A stretch of DNA of 64,000 nt from Halegenticoccus soli (GCF_002844195.1 NZ_PEND01000001.1:558001-622000), one strand, 5' to 3'. Shown: positions 1 through 9,475, numbered from the stretch's first letter. Numbers and translations are program-made. Notes: generated by a model not told the origin, from the letters alone.

Positions 1-379
1 CGAGCGTGTAGTCGCCGAGCCGCTGGACGTCGACGTCGGGGAACACGTCCCGTTCGGCGTCGATGGCGTAGCCGCCGAGGTTGGTGGCGAGGTCGGCGAT
101 GCGTTCGAGGTCGGTGATGATCTTGAACGAGGAGGCGATGAAGCGGAGGTCGCCCGCGACGGGCTGCTGGAGCGCGATGAGGTCGATGCAGTCCTGTTCG
201 AGGTCGAGGTACATCCGGTTGACCTCGCCGTCGCCCTGAATCACCTCCTCGGCGAGGCGCTCGTCCTTCTGTTCGAGCGCGTCGAGCCCCATCCGGAGGC
301 GTTCGGCGACGACTTCGCTCATGTACAGCACGTCGCTGCGGAGCGCAGAGAGTTTGGATTGATATTCGTTTCGCGGCAT
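1..379 (-). CDS. phoU: PhoU family phosphate-uptake regulator, 3' end cut by window edge
   Basis: The first about 126 residues of a PhoU-type protein. PhoU proteins are helical-bundle regulators that act with the Pst transporter to limit phosphate uptake. The segment reading LIALQQPVAGDLR followed by SSFKIITDLERIADLATN is the classic PhoU metal-binding core (E/D-x-x-x-D type). The ATG at 379 aligns with the start of the second phoU in the window (4193-4858). It is divergent from phoX, and a TATA-like stretch lies about 30 bases upstream. A 54-base block is identical to the other phoU (see findings). The C-terminal half lies beyond the left edge. Confidence 0.93.
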   Translation of the reverse strand, partial: MPRNEYQSKLSALRSDVLYMSEVVAERLRMGLDALEQKDERLAEEVIQGDGEVNRMYLDLEQDCIDLIALQQPVAGDLRFIASSFKIITDLERIADLATNLGGYAIDAERDVFPDVDVQRLGDYTL

Positions 380-401
380 GCTTCCGACTTCCGTCGGTCA
401 A

Positions 402-416
402 GCGTATGTATATTGT
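402..416 (-). promoter_or_regulatory. TATA-like element for phoU
   Basis: Read on the minus strand this is ACAATATACATAC, centred about 30 bases upstream of the phoU ATG. That is the usual distance for a leaderless haloarchaeal transcript. Confidence 0.45.
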
Positions 417-770
417 GTTCCTGGGGTGACAATGCGGCGAGGCGCGCCCGGGGCCTCCCTCCCGCACTCGGGCGCGTGGGCGTCGACTACCGGCGGGGTC
501 GACTCGAATCGGTCGGTGCGGGCCGGTCCGAAGATGTTCCCGATTCGGACGTTCTGCGCATCTATCAAACAGGTTGCCCGTGCTGTCGGACCGCGCGGCG
601 GTGCCACCGACCCGCGGCGAGAGTCGGAGCAACCCGCGGTGGCGCCTCGCCGTGGTCGTGTTTTTCGAATCGGGGTGCGCGGTCCCGCTCTCGCGTCGAT
701 CCGCGGCGTGCGTTTTATCTGTCAGATTGTTTCCTGTCCAAAACTCGAATAAATATCACTCAGTACGAGT

Positions 771-779
771 ATTATAAAC
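771..779 (+). promoter_or_regulatory. TATA-like element for phoX
   Basis: ATTATAAAC lies about 40 bases before the phoX ATG at 817, so transcription would start roughly 10-18 bases ahead of the start codon. The surrounding A/T-rich stretch stands out from the GC-rich background. Confidence 0.5.
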
Positions 780-816
780 TGTTATATGACGCTGAGATAG
801 TGCGTTGACTGCAGTC

Positions 817-3474
817 ATGGAATTCACCCGACGAAACCTGATGGAAGCGTCGCTGGCGGCGGCACTCGGCGCCAGCGTGGCCGGGGTGGCGAGCGCCGAG
901 CACGCCGAGGAGGTCGAAGAGACGGATACGCCGGGCGCACCGAGCGTCAGGGGGAATCTCAAGCGATTCTCGACGACCGCTTTCGGAGCCGAGGTGACGG
1001 GGCCGTTCGTGTTCGAGGACGGCGGACTCCTGTACAGCCTCCAGCACCCGAACGAGGACAATCCGGAGCCGTTCGACAGGGCGGGCGTCGGCTACTTCAG
1101 CGGCTTCCGGTTCGAACTGGACGGCAACAACGACGACTTCACCGAGGTGTCGACGCCCCAGACCAGAGACGAACAGGGCAGGGTCCGCTCGGGCAACGGC
1201 GAGTACGTGCTGCTCGCGCAGGGGCGGGATCCGATACGCGGCGGCGCGGAGCGGCTCGGCGTGACTCAGACGCCCGACGGCACCGACATCACGCAGGACA
1301 ACTTCGCGGGCACCCAGTACGGGGACGCCGCGACCAACCCCGACTGTAACCAGTTCGTCGCCACGAACGACGAGGGTACCGAGGGCTACCTCTTCACGAA
1401 CTGGGAGAACAGCCCCGGGAACGTCTCCCGGATTCCGATCAGCCGGGACGAGGACGGCGAGTGGGAGGCCGACCTGGAGAACGCGATCAACCTCGCGAAC
1501 ACTGAGCCGCTCCGCTCCCTGGGCGGCACGCGCATCAACTGCTACGGCAACCTCACGCCGTGGGGGACGATGGTCTCCTCCGAGGAGAACTACGCGCACC
1601 CGCGCGTCTCCCTCACGCACACGGTGGGCGACGTCGCGGAGGCCGGGTCCGGCGAGGGAATCGTCGCCGCCTGCCAGTTCTGGAACCGGCCGAACCCCTC
1701 GGAGATTCAGGAGGCGATCGACGGGTACTACGGCGACAGCTCCTGGTACATCCAGGGGTCCTGGGCGCTGACGGGCGTCGAGTTCCTCGCGTACTACCTC
1801 GGCGCGGAGCCGGTCGACCAGACCGACGACGGGAAGAACGACACGACCCCGATCGGCGACGTCTACCCGAACCCGTACCGCTACGGCTACCACGTCGACT
1901 TCCGCGAGCCGACCGCGGACCCGCCGCAGCCGGTCAAGTACTACGTGATGGGCCGGGCGTCCTGGGAGGCCCCGGACTTCCTGGGCGACGAACGGACCGT
2001 CTACGGCTGTTCGGACGGCGACAGCAAGGGCATCTACAAGTTCGTCGCCGACGAGCCGATCCCGAGCTACGACGACCCGATGGACCTCGAGGGGACCCTC
2101 TACGCTCCGAAGATCACCAACGACGCGGCGTCGGCCGCCGACTCCGGCCAGCGTAACTCCCCGGCGGACGTCAATCTCGAAATCGAGTGGATCGAGCTGG
2201 GTCACGCGAGCAACGCGGAGGCCGAGCGGTGGATCGCCGAGTACGACGACGTCACCCAGGTGCACTACCTCGAAGCGCACGCCGAGACCGACTGGCGGGA
2301 GGACCTCGACGCGGCGCTGGAAGAGGCCGACAGGGAAGTCATCGAGAACGGCAACCGGAACTACGTCACCAACGAGGAGATCCTCGAGTGGGCCGAGCAG
2401 TGGGAAGAGAACGGTCCGCGGGGCGTCGACGAGGAGCTCCGGAAGGTTCCGTTCCTCGAAACCCGCGCGGCCGCCAAGGAGATCGGCGCGTCGATCGAGT
2501 TCAACAAGGCCGAGGGCGTCGACAGCATCGACGGCGCCGGGCCCGGCGACTTCGTCTACTTCGGCATCTCCGAGTTCAACGACGACATGGCCGACGACAC
2601 CGGCGACATCCAGATGGACCGCGTCGACGGCGGCGTCGTCTACCGCGCCGAGCTGGAGCCCGATTACAACGTCTCGACGCTCGAACCGGTCATCGTCGGC
2701 CCCGACTTCACCGACTCGCCCGCGGACGCGGACGACGCGCTCCGCAACGTCGACAACGTCTACGTGATGGACGACGGCCGCGTCCTCTGCTGTGAGGACG
2801 GCTTCGGCGGCCCCGCGCGGTCGTACCCCAACGACGGGCTGTACGTCTACCAGCCGAACGTCCTGGTCGACGTCGACTCGCTGGCCGTGGCGAACGGCAG
2901 CACCGCGAGCGCGGACCTGACGGCGTCGTCCCTGCCGGCCGGCGTCTCCGGCGGCTGCGTCACCGTCACCGTCTCCGACCCCGAGGTGGCGGCGATCACG
3001 GACGTCGCCTTCTCCGACGAACTCACGCCCACCGAGAGCACCGTCTCCGAAGACGGGTCGTCGGCGAAACTCCGGTTCGCCGACGCGGAGAAGAACGTCC
3101 AGCCCGGCGCGATGGACGTCGTCATCGCGTCGCTCGAACTCCGCGCCCGCGGGATGGGGACGACCGACCTCGTCGTCGATGTCGACCGGCTGGACGACGA
3201 AGACGGCGACGCCATCGACGCCGAAGCCCGGAGCGGCGTGCTCGTCACCGGCCCGCCGGCCGTGGACGGCGAGAACGCCCCCACGGACCCCGACGGCGAC
3301 GGCCGCTACGAGGACGTGAACGGGAACGGTCGGCTCGACCGCGACGACATCGTCACGCTGTTCGAGCAGTTCGACTCGGACAGCGTCCGGCTGAACGCCT
3401 CCGCGTTCGACTTCAACGAGAACGGCCGACTCGACTTCGACGACATCGTCAGCCTCTACGAGGAACTCGACTGA
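817..3474 (+). CDS. phoX: PhoX-family (DUF839) alkaline phosphatase with C-terminal dockerin
   Basis: An 885-residue secreted protein. The N-terminus has a Tat signal (FTRRNLMEAS, a hydrophobic stretch, then an Ala-rich cleavage region ending near ASA), so it should be exported folded. Residues about 40-680 resemble the PhoX/DUF839 family of calcium- and iron-dependent phosphatases that release phosphate from organic esters. Residues about 685-800 form a beta-rich cohesin-like segment. The last about 65 residues contain two calcium-loop motifs (DPDGDGRYEDVNGNGRLD and FDFNENGRLD), as in haloarchaeal dockerin modules. The start at 817 is preferred over TTG at 805. Position beside phoU and pst genes supports a role in phosphate scavenging. 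Confidence 0.9.
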   Translation: MEFTRRNLMEASLAAALGASVAGVASAEHAEEVEETDTPGAPSVRGNLKRFSTTAFGAEVTGPFVFEDGGLLYSLQHPNEDNPEPFDRAGVGYFSGFRFELDGNNDDFTEVSTPQTRDEQGRVRSGNGEYVLLAQGRDPIRGGAERLGVTQTPDGTDITQDNFAGTQYGDAATNPDCNQFVATNDEGTEGYLFTNWENSPGNVSRIPISRDEDGEWEADLENAINLANTEPLRSLGGTRINCYGNLTPWGTMVSSEENYAHPRVSLTHTVGDVAEAGSGEGIVAACQFWNRPNPSEIQEAIDGYYGDSSWYIQGSWALTGVEFLAYYLGAEPVDQTDDGKNDTTPIGDVYPNPYRYGYHVDFREPTADPPQPVKYYVMGRASWEAPDFLGDERTVYGCSDGDSKGIYKFVADEPIPSYDDPMDLEGTLYAPKITNDAASAADSGQRNSPADVNLEIEWIELGHASNAEAERWIAEYDDVTQVHYLEAHAETDWREDLDAALEEADREVIENGNRNYVTNEEILEWAEQWEENGPRGVDEELRKVPFLETRAAAKEIGASIEFNKAEGVDSIDGAGPGDFVYFGISEFNDDMADDTGDIQMDRVDGGVVYRAELEPDYNVSTLEPVIVGPDFTDSPADADDALRNVDNVYVMDDGRVLCCEDGFGGPARSYPNDGLYVYQPNVLVDVDSLAVANGSTASADLTASSLPAGVSGGCVTVTVSDPEVAAITDVAFSDELTPTESTVSEDGSSAKLRFADAEKNVQPGAMDVVIASLELRARGMGTTDLVVDVDRLDDEDGDAIDAEARSGVLVTGPPAVDGENAPTDPDGDGRYEDVNGNGRLDRDDIVTLFEQFDSDSVRLNASAFDFNENGRLDFDDIVSLYEELD

Positions 3475-3658
3475 GGCGGGCCGGCGGACGGCACGCCGCT
3501 CGCGCTCTCCGCCGGGCATCGTCCCATTCGCCGCCGAACTCGACCGCCGCTCGCTCGACGCACCGCTCGTCCGAGGGCCGTCGCAGCACGCGACGCACCG
3601 CTCTCGAATCGCCACCCACCGACTACCACGAACCGTCACCCACCGAACCACACGACAC

Positions 3659-4084
3659 ATGTCACGATCCAACAAGCAGACCGCGAACAGGCGGAGCGAA
3701 TCGACGTTCCGCGAGTACATCCTCGGCGTGCGAATCGTCGAGTCCGCGTCGCCGGACGGCGGCGCAGTGTATCGGTTCGAGGCGCCCGAACACCGGGGCC
3801 TCACGTTCGAGAACCCCGACCTGGCCGAGCTGTACGCCGATGTCTACTTCGACGTCAACGGCTTCGAGGAGGCCGGCACGGGGGAGCGCGGCGTCCCCCC
3901 AGCGATCATCCAGGCCGGACGGGACACGCTGGCCGCGTACTTCCTCACCCAGCCCCACACGGACGTCTACTGGGTCGCCTCCTTCTACGGGGAGAAACCG
4001 GAGAAGATCGAGCGGTACGCCTCCCGCGTCCGCAAGCGCGCGAAGAAGATCCGGGACGGCGCGAGAGAGCGCGGCCTGGAGTAG
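3659..4084 (+). CDS. Conserved-looking haloarchaeal protein of unknown function
   Basis: A 141-residue soluble protein that I do not recognise. The central part is acidic with the tyrosine- and phenylalanine-rich segment LAELYADVYFDVNGFEE. The C-terminal 30 residues are a basic helix (RYASRVRKRAKKIRDGARE). There is no signal peptide or membrane segment. Codon use and acidity match neighbouring genes. It lies between phoX and the pst operon and is followed by a hairpin with a T-run, so it is probably a single-gene unit. A phosphate-related job can be guessed only from location. Confidence 0.75.
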   Translation: MSRSNKQTANRRSESTFREYILGVRIVESASPDGGAVYRFEAPEHRGLTFENPDLAELYADVYFDVNGFEEAGTGERGVPPAIIQAGRDTLAAYFLTQPHTDVYWVASFYGEKPEKIERYASRVRKRAKKIRDGARERGLE

Positions 4085-4107
4085 CGTCGAGGAGTCGTCC
4101 CGCGAGC

Positions 4108-4134
4108 GACCGCGGGGAGCGAGCGGTCTTTTTT
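4108..4134 (+). terminator. Hairpin followed by T6
   Basis: A perfect 6-base inverted repeat (GACCGC, 9-base loop, GCGGTC) is followed directly by six T residues, 24 bases after the stop of the 141-aa gene. The T-run is a credible archaeal terminator. It also separates this transcript from the convergent pst operon. Confidence 0.6.
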
Positions 4135-4192
4135 GGTCGAGCGTTTTGCGCCGAGCGGCGTGCGAAGCGCGCCCGAGGCGGAAAAGGGTCGT

Positions 4193-4858
4193 CTAGTAGA
4201 TGAGCTCGTCGTCGTTCTCGATCATGTAGAGGGTGCGCGCGGCGATGTTGACCGCGTGGTCGCCGACGCGCTCGACGTCGCGGACCGTCAGGAGAAATCG
4301 ATTGACGTCGGCGAAAAGCGCCTCGTCGAACGCCGTCGCCTCGGTCTCGACCAGCTCGCGGATGACGATCTCGCCGACGCGCTCGCAGAGGCCGTCGAGC
4401 TCGTCGTCCCGCTCGGCGACCCGCCGACACGCCTCGGCGTCGTCGCGGGCGTACGCCGACAGCGCCTCGTCGAGCATCTCGACCGCCAGCGCGCCGAGGT
4501 CCTGCAAGTTGACCGTTGGGAACACCTCCCGCTCGCGCGAGAGCAGGTAGCTACAGAGGTTGGTGGCGAGGTCGGCGATGCGTTCGAGGTCGGTGATGAT
4601 CTTGAACGACGCGACCACGGTCCGGAGGTCGCCGGCGAGCGGCTGCTGGAGGGCGATCAGGTCGACGCACCGCCCTTCGAGGTCGAGGTACGCCTCGTTG
4701 ATCTCGTGGTCGGTCTCGACGATGGTCCGCGCGCGGGGGCGGTCGCGGTCTTCGAGCGCCTTGAGCGCCTTTTCGAGCCTGGTGACGACGGCCTCACCCA
4801 GGTGGAGAACGTCTTCGCGGAGCGCCGAAAGCTCGCGGCGGTACTCGTCGCGAGCCAC
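4193..4858 (-). CDS. phoU: Phosphate-uptake regulator PhoU
   Basis: A 221-residue, full-length two-domain PhoU. The repeated helical-bundle motifs are visible: ASFKIITDLERIADLATN in the first half and TVRDVERVGDHAVNIA in the second, both carrying the conserved metal-site acids. It is the last gene of pstSCAB-phoU; its ATG lies 6 bases after the pstB stop, so co-translation is likely. PhoU links phosphate transport to signalling and prevents phosphate overload. Part of it is identical in DNA sequence to the phoU at the left edge. Confidence 0.95.
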   Translation of the reverse strand: MARDEYRRELSALREDVLHLGEAVVTRLEKALKALEDRDRPRARTIVETDHEINEAYLDLEGRCVDLIALQQPLAGDLRTVVASFKIITDLERIADLATNLCSYLLSREREVFPTVNLQDLGALAVEMLDEALSAYARDDAEACRRVAERDDELDGLCERVGEIVIRELVETEATAFDEALFADVNRFLLTVRDVERVGDHAVNIAARTLYMIENDDELIY

Positions 4859-4864
4859 GGGGCG

Positions 4865-5740
4865 TCACCCGAACTTGCCGGTGATGTAGTCTTCGACCCG
4901 CTGGCTCTCGGGGTTCTCGAAGATCTTCTGGGTCTCGTCGAACTCGACGAGCTCGCCGCCGGTGAGGAACACCGCCGTCTTGTCGCTGATCCGGGCCGCC
5001 TGCTGCATGTTGTGCGTGACGATGACGACCGTGTACTCCTCGGCGAGGTCGGCGATGAGGTCCTCGATCTGGGAGGTGGCGACGGGGTCGAGCGCGCTCG
5101 CGGGCTCGTCCATGAGAATGACGTCCGGATCGACGGCGATGGCGCGCGCGATGCAGAGCCGCTGTTGCTGCCCGCCGGAGAGTTCGAGGCCGGACTCGTC
5201 GAGGCGATCCTTCACCTCGTCCCAGAGCGCGGCTCCCTTGAGCGCGTTCTCGACTTTCTCGTCCATGTTCTGCGTCTTTCCCTGAACCCGCAGCCCGTAG
5301 GCGACGTTGTCGTAGATGCTCTTGGGGAACGGGTTGGGAGACTGAAACACCATCCCGATGCGGCGGCGGAGGGCGACGGAATCGACGTCCTCGTCGTAGA
5401 CGTTCTTGCCCTCGAAGTAGAGCTCGCCATCAACGCGGCAGGAGTCGATGAGGTCGTTCATCCGGTTGATGCAGCGGAGGAACGTCGACTTCCCGCACCC
5501 CGACGGGCCGATCATCGCAGTCACTTGCTTTTTCGGTATCTCGATGTCGATGTCCCGCAGGGCCTGATCGTCGCCGTAGTACACGTCGAGGTTCCGCGCT
5601 TCGACAACCGTTTCGTCGTGTATCGTTCGACGTCGCTTTGAATCCGTGTCGATCGCCTCCGACCCGGGCGCGGGCGAAACGAGCGGCTCGTTTTCCGTGT
5701 CGGCGTCCGAGTCGGATGTAGTCATGTTGTCTTGTGTCAT
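4865..5740 (-). CDS. pstB: Phosphate ABC transporter ATP-binding protein PstB
   Basis: A 291-residue ABC ATPase that powers phosphate import on the cytoplasmic face of the membrane. Walker A is GPSGCGKST at residues 78-86; the signature is LSGGQQQRL; Walker B and D-loop read [13 protein letters not shown]; the H-loop is VTHN. An acidic extension of about 45 residues precedes the ABC domain, as often in haloarchaea. The ATG at 5740 has a GGAGG Shine-Dalgarno 9 bases upstream. A second in-frame ATG at 5725 would shorten it by 5 residues. It is 3 bases after the pstA stop. Confidence 0.97.
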   Translation of the reverse strand: MTQDNMTTSDSDADTENEPLVSPAPGSEAIDTDSKRRRTIHDETVVEARNLDVYYGDDQALRDIDIEIPKKQVTAMIGPSGCGKSTFLRCINRMNDLIDSCRVDGELYFEGKNVYDEDVDSVALRRRIGMVFQSPNPFPKSIYDNVAYGLRVQGKTQNMDEKVENALKGAALWDEVKDRLDESGLELSGGQQQRLCIARAIAVDPDVILMDEPASALDPVATSQIEDLIADLAEEYTVVIVTHNMQQAARISDKTAVFLTGGELVEFDETQKIFENPESQRVEDYITGKFG

Positions 5741-5743
5741 TGG

Positions 5744-7366
5744 TTACGTCCTCCGCTGATATTTGTTCCGGATGAGAATTGCGGCCGCGTTCATCGAGAG
5801 CAGGACGACGAGGAGGGTGACGACGCCCGCCGCCATGACGCCGTACTGGAACTCGTGGGCCGGCTTGCCGACCCAGGCGTAGATCTGCCGCGGCATGGCG
5901 CTGAACAGATCGAAAAAGCCGTTCGGCGGGGTGTACACGGTCGCCGCCGCCCCGATCATGAGAAGCGGGGCGGTTTCGCCGATGGCGCGACCAAACCCGA
6001 GGATACTGCCGGTGAGAATCCCCGGGAGCGCCTCCGGCAGCACGACCCGACGGATGGTCTGCCACTGGGTGGCGCCCATCCCGTACGAGGCCTCCCGCAT
6101 GGAATCCGGAACCGCCCGGATGGCCTCCTGCGCCGCGATGATGATGATCGGCAGGATGAGCAGGCCGATGGTCAACCCGCCGACGATCACGATCCCCGGA
6201 CGCAGGCCCCCCCAGTGGACGAACAGCGCGAGCCCGAGCAGCCCGTACACGATGGACGGAACGCCGGCGAGGTTGCCGATGTTGATCTGGACGAGCTTTA
6301 CGATCGCTCCTAGAGCACCGTCATTGGGGGCGTACTCCTCCAGATAGAGCGCCGCACCGACTCCAATCGGGAACGACGCGGCCGCCACGACGACCATCAT
6401 CAGAATCGAACCGATGAGGGCCGGATAGATGCCGGCCTCTTCGGGGAAGCGCGAGTCGGCGCTCGTGAGAAAGCCGTAGTCGAGCCATGAGTCGGGGCCG
6501 GCGAACCCGAGCGTGTCGACCAGGAACGCCCCGAGAAGTATGCCGACGACGACCACGAGCGGGAACAGCAGTCCGACGGGTCGCTCGCGCTCCCGAAGGA
6601 CGCTTTCGACGTAGAGCGCGGTCGGTACGCCGGCGAACGTGAACAGGACGACCCAGATCTCGGGTTCGATACCGACCGCCGAGACGGCGAGGCCGCCGCC
6701 GGCCGCCGCGGCGAACACGAGCGCCGCGGCGGTGAGCCCGGCGCGATCGCTCGACCGTCGACGCGCGACCACGAGCCCCGCGAGCGCGGCCCCCGCCGCG
6801 CCGAAAGTCAGCAAGTAGATGAGCCACGGAGTCGGTACGACGGGGAGGTTCACGACGCCGAAGTAGACCGCCGGGGCCACCGCCCCGAGGGAACCGACGA
6901 TGACGAGCAGGTGTTCGAGGAAGCCCGGCGCCGGACGAATCCGGCGGTGGCTCTTGATGACGACGGCGGCGGCGAGCACCGCCAGGACGAACGCCAGCCA
7001 CGCGACGACGCTGAGCACGTCGATGAACAGGAGCAACACGCCCGATCCGAGCAGCAGCCCGAAGAAGGGGATGCCGAGGGCGGTCGCGGCGACCCAGCTT
7101 TCGCCGTCACCTCGGGCGACGTAGTAGCCGAACAGCGCCAGCGAGGGGAGAACGAGCGTCAGGAAGAAGACGAGGTGCCACCGGGGATCGGCCGTCGCGG
7201 GCCTGAACGCGTCGTTCGCGACGTACACGAGGAGTCCGAACACCGTGAGGATCGCGAAGAGCGTGGCGCCGAGGCAGGTCGCCGCGAAGACCCGACCGGG
7301 CAGGCGGCTAATCTGCCCGGTGTCGCCAAACCACGACTGATCTCGCGTGCCGCTTTCGGTCGCCAT
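5744..7366 (-). CDS. pstA: Phosphate ABC transporter permease PstA, with long extra membrane region
   Basis: A 540-residue permease. The C-terminal half (about 290-540) is a standard PstA domain with the binding-protein-dependent transport loop (EAIRAVPDSMREASYGMGAT, then GFGRAIGETAPLL). The N-terminal half adds several hydrophobic helices not present in bacterial PstA. I chose the ATG at 7366 because a strong GGAGGTG lies 8 bases upstream, although the frame stays open to 7459, inside pstC. It is operonic with pstC upstream and pstB downstream. Confidence 0.94.
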   Translation of the reverse strand: MATESGTRDQSWFGDTGQISRLPGRVFAATCLGATLFAILTVFGLLVYVANDAFRPATADPRWHLVFFLTLVLPSLALFGYYVARGDGESWVAATALGIPFFGLLLGSGVLLLFIDVLSVVAWLAFVLAVLAAAVVIKSHRRIRPAPGFLEHLLVIVGSLGAVAPAVYFGVVNLPVVPTPWLIYLLTFGAAGAALAGLVVARRRSSDRAGLTAAALVFAAAAGGGLAVSAVGIEPEIWVVLFTFAGVPTALYVESVLRERERPVGLLFPLVVVVGILLGAFLVDTLGFAGPDSWLDYGFLTSADSRFPEEAGIYPALIGSILMMVVVAAASFPIGVGAALYLEEYAPNDGALGAIVKLVQINIGNLAGVPSIVYGLLGLALFVHWGGLRPGIVIVGGLTIGLLILPIIIIAAQEAIRAVPDSMREASYGMGATQWQTIRRVVLPEALPGILTGSILGFGRAIGETAPLLMIGAAATVYTPPNGFFDLFSAMPRQIYAWVGKPAHEFQYGVMAAGVVTLLVVLLSMNAAAILIRNKYQRRT

Positions 7367-7412
7367 CAGCGCGACACCTCCGCGCTCGCGATCGGAGCAT
7401 TCGTCCGAGCCC

Positions 7413-8333
7413 TCATTGGTACTCCTCCCGATACCGCTCTGCGATGATCCTGCTTGCAAGGTTCATGAGGAACGTGATAGTGAACAGGGTGAGTCCGATG
7501 GCGAACATCGACTTGTAGGCCACCGTGCCGCCGGCGATGTCCGTCGTGATGAGCTGGACCATCGCCGCGGTCATGACCTCCAGCGATTCGAACGGGTTCG
7601 GAAACAGCCGCGGACGCATCCCCGCGGCCACGACGACGATCATCGTCTCGCCGATGGCGCGCGACAGCGCGAGGATGAATGACGAGAAGATCCCGGAGAT
7701 CGCGGCGGGAATGACGATGCCGGTGGACACTTCGAACTTCGTCGCCCCGAGTCCGTACCCCGCCTGCCGGAGCGAGTCGGGAACGGCGCTCATCGCGTCC
7801 TCGCTCAGACTCGACACCATCGGGATGATCATGATCCCGACCATGAGGGAGGCGCTCAGGGCGTTGAACGTGCTCAGCGGCAGGCCGACGGATCGGAGCG
7901 CCGGCGTGAGGTACGCGAGCGCGAAGTACCCGTAGACGACCGTCGGGATCCCGGCGAGGATCTCGAGCGCCGGCTTGATGACAGAGCGCGTGCTCTCGCT
8001 CGCGTACTCGCTCAGGTACGCCGCGGAGGCGACTCCGACCGGGATTGCAACCAGCGCCGACATCACGGTGACGAACAGCGTCCCGGCGACGAGCGGGAGC
8101 ACGCCGAACTCCTGGCCGATCTTCGGACTCCATTCGGTGCCGAGGAAGAAGTCCGCCGGCGTGACCTCGGTGAAGAAGCTGAGTGCGTCGAACAGCAGGG
8201 TCGCGATGATCGCGCCCGTGACGAACACGGAGAGCGCCGCGCACGCGAACAGGGTCCATTTGATGGCCTGCTCCTGCGCCGTGCGAACCCCCGATCCGCC
8301 GACGAAATCTGGCGTTCTCGTTTCCTGACTCAT
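7413..8333 (-). CDS. pstC: Phosphate ABC transporter permease PstC
   Basis: A 306-residue inner permease with about six membrane segments. The conserved permease loop reads AVPDSLRQAGYGLGAT and is followed by ALSRAIGETMIVV, matching PstC and pairing with the same motif in PstA. Length is normal for the family. It forms the translocation channel with PstA and is driven by PstB. It lies 113 bases after pstS with no obvious hairpin in the gap. Confidence 0.96.
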   Translation of the reverse strand: MSQETRTPDFVGGSGVRTAQEQAIKWTLFACAALSVFVTGAIIATLLFDALSFFTEVTPADFFLGTEWSPKIGQEFGVLPLVAGTLFVTVMSALVAIPVGVASAAYLSEYASESTRSVIKPALEILAGIPTVVYGYFALAYLTPALRSVGLPLSTFNALSASLMVGIMIIPMVSSLSEDAMSAVPDSLRQAGYGLGATKFEVSTGIVIPAAISGIFSSFILALSRAIGETMIVVVAAGMRPRLFPNPFESLEVMTAAMVQLITTDIAGGTVAYKSMFAIGLTLFTITFLMNLASRIIAERYREEYQ

Positions 8334-8446
8334 CTTGTGGTTGGTGTGTGGTGCTTCATGAAAAGCAGCGTGATTTCGCCGCTGTGGCCGTTCCTTGGTT
8401 GACGCTTATCCACCCGTTTCGAAGGCCCACGGACGTTGTGACGCCG

Positions 8447-9475
8447 TCAGTTGCCGCTAGCCGCCTGTTCGAGCTTCTGGAGGTTCTTGTCGCGCTGCTC
8501 CGCGCTCGAGGGGACGTACCCGACCTTCTTCACCAGATCCGTTTCGGCCTTGTTCAGGTAGAATTCCAGGAACGCTTCGACCTGCGGCTTCTCCTGGATC
8601 GAGGATTTCGCCCCGTAGATGAACAGCGGACGCGCCATCGGATAGTCGCCGCTCTTCGCATTGTCGAGGCTGGGTGCGGTGCAGGTACCGCTGTCGTCCT
8701 TCTTGATCTTCAGCGCCTTGACGGCGTCCTTGTTCTCCTCGTAGTAGGCGTACCCGAAGAAGCCCATCGCGGTCTCCGAACCCTGGATACCCTGGATGAT
8801 CGTGTTGTCGTCCTCGGTCGGCTCGTAGTCCTCGCGCATCGCGCCCGACTCGCCGATGACGTTCTCCGTGAACCAGTCGAACGTCCCCGAGGAGGACGCC
8901 GGGCCGTACAGCTCGAACTCCTTGTCCGGCCACTCGGGGTTGACGTCGCTCCACTTCTGAGCGCCGTTGGGCTCCCAGATCTGCTTGAGCTGGTCGAAGC
9001 TCATGCAGTCGACCCAGTCCGCGTTCTTGTTGACCGCGACCGTCAGCGCGTCGCCGGCGATCTGGAACTCGACGGGCTCGACGTCGTTGCTGGAGCACTG
9101 TTCGACCTCGCTGTCCTTGATCGGGCGCGAGGCGCCGTTGATGTCGGCGTTCCCGGGACAGAAGTGGTTCTTGAACCCGCCACCGCTCCCGGTCGAGTCG
9201 ACCGTGACGTTGACGTTGGAGTGCTGCTTCTGGAACTCCTCAGCCATCGCCTGGGAGACCGGGTAGACGGTACTGCTCCCTTTGATGATGACATCGCCGG
9301 AGAGGTCTTCACCGCCGTTGCCGCTGCCACTGTCGTCCCCACCGCTGTTGTCGCCGCCGCCGTTGTCGCCGCCGGTGTTCTCCGTACAACCGGCGAGCCC
9401 TACGGCTCCGACAGCACCTGAGGCGATTAGGAACTTCCGCCGGGACACGTGATCCTGCGACGTCTTTCGCGTCAT
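8447..9475 (-). CDS. pstS: Phosphate-binding lipoprotein PstS
   Basis: A 342-residue substrate-binding protein. The start has a Tat motif (VSRRKFLIASGA) leading into a lipobox ending LAGC, so it is probably exported by Tat and lipid-anchored outside the membrane. A Gly/Asp/Ser-rich linker follows the cysteine. The phosphate-binding fold is indicated by IKGSSTVYPV near the start and GSGGGFKNHF, both PstS-type anion-binding loops. The ATG at 9475 is preferred to the GTG one codon earlier. It is the first gene of the pst operon. Confidence 0.95.
   Translation of the reverse strand: MTRKTSQDHVSRRKFLIASGAVGAVGLAGCTENTGGDNGGGDNSGGDDSGSGNGGEDLSGDVIIKGSSTVYPVSQAMAEEFQKQHSNVNVTVDSTGSGGGFKNHFCPGNADINGASRPIKDSEVEQCSSNDVEPVEFQIAGDALTVAVNKNADWVDCMSFDQLKQIWEPNGAQKWSDVNPEWPDKEFELYGPASSSGTFDWFTENVIGESGAMREDYEPTEDDNTIIQGIQGSETAMGFFGYAYYEENKDAVKALKIKKDDSGTCTAPSLDNAKSGDYPMARPLFIYGAKSSIQEKPQVEAFLEFYLNKAETDLVKKVGYVPSSAEQRDKNLQKLEQAASGN

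Larger units (their letters stand above)
380..816. other. Divergent intergenic region between phoU and phoX
   Basis: No gene is supported in these 437 bases; the short reading frames here have arginine-rich, haloarchaea-atypical composition. Toward phoU there is an A/T-rich TATA-like element at 402-416. Toward phoX the last 100 bases are clearly A/T-rich and end in a TATA-like element at 771-779. The octamer ACTCAGTA at 758-765 recurs at 9701-9708 in the pst intergenic region. Its significance is unproven. Confidence 0.55.

Noticed and set aside
772-3804. 1010-residue minus-strand open frame over phoX
   Set aside because: Arginine/valine-rich shadow caused by GC-rich codon positions; phoX on the plus strand has domains and a signal peptide.
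4133-5641. 502-residue plus-strand open frame
   Set aside because: Antisense to phoU and pstB, which have clear family motifs.
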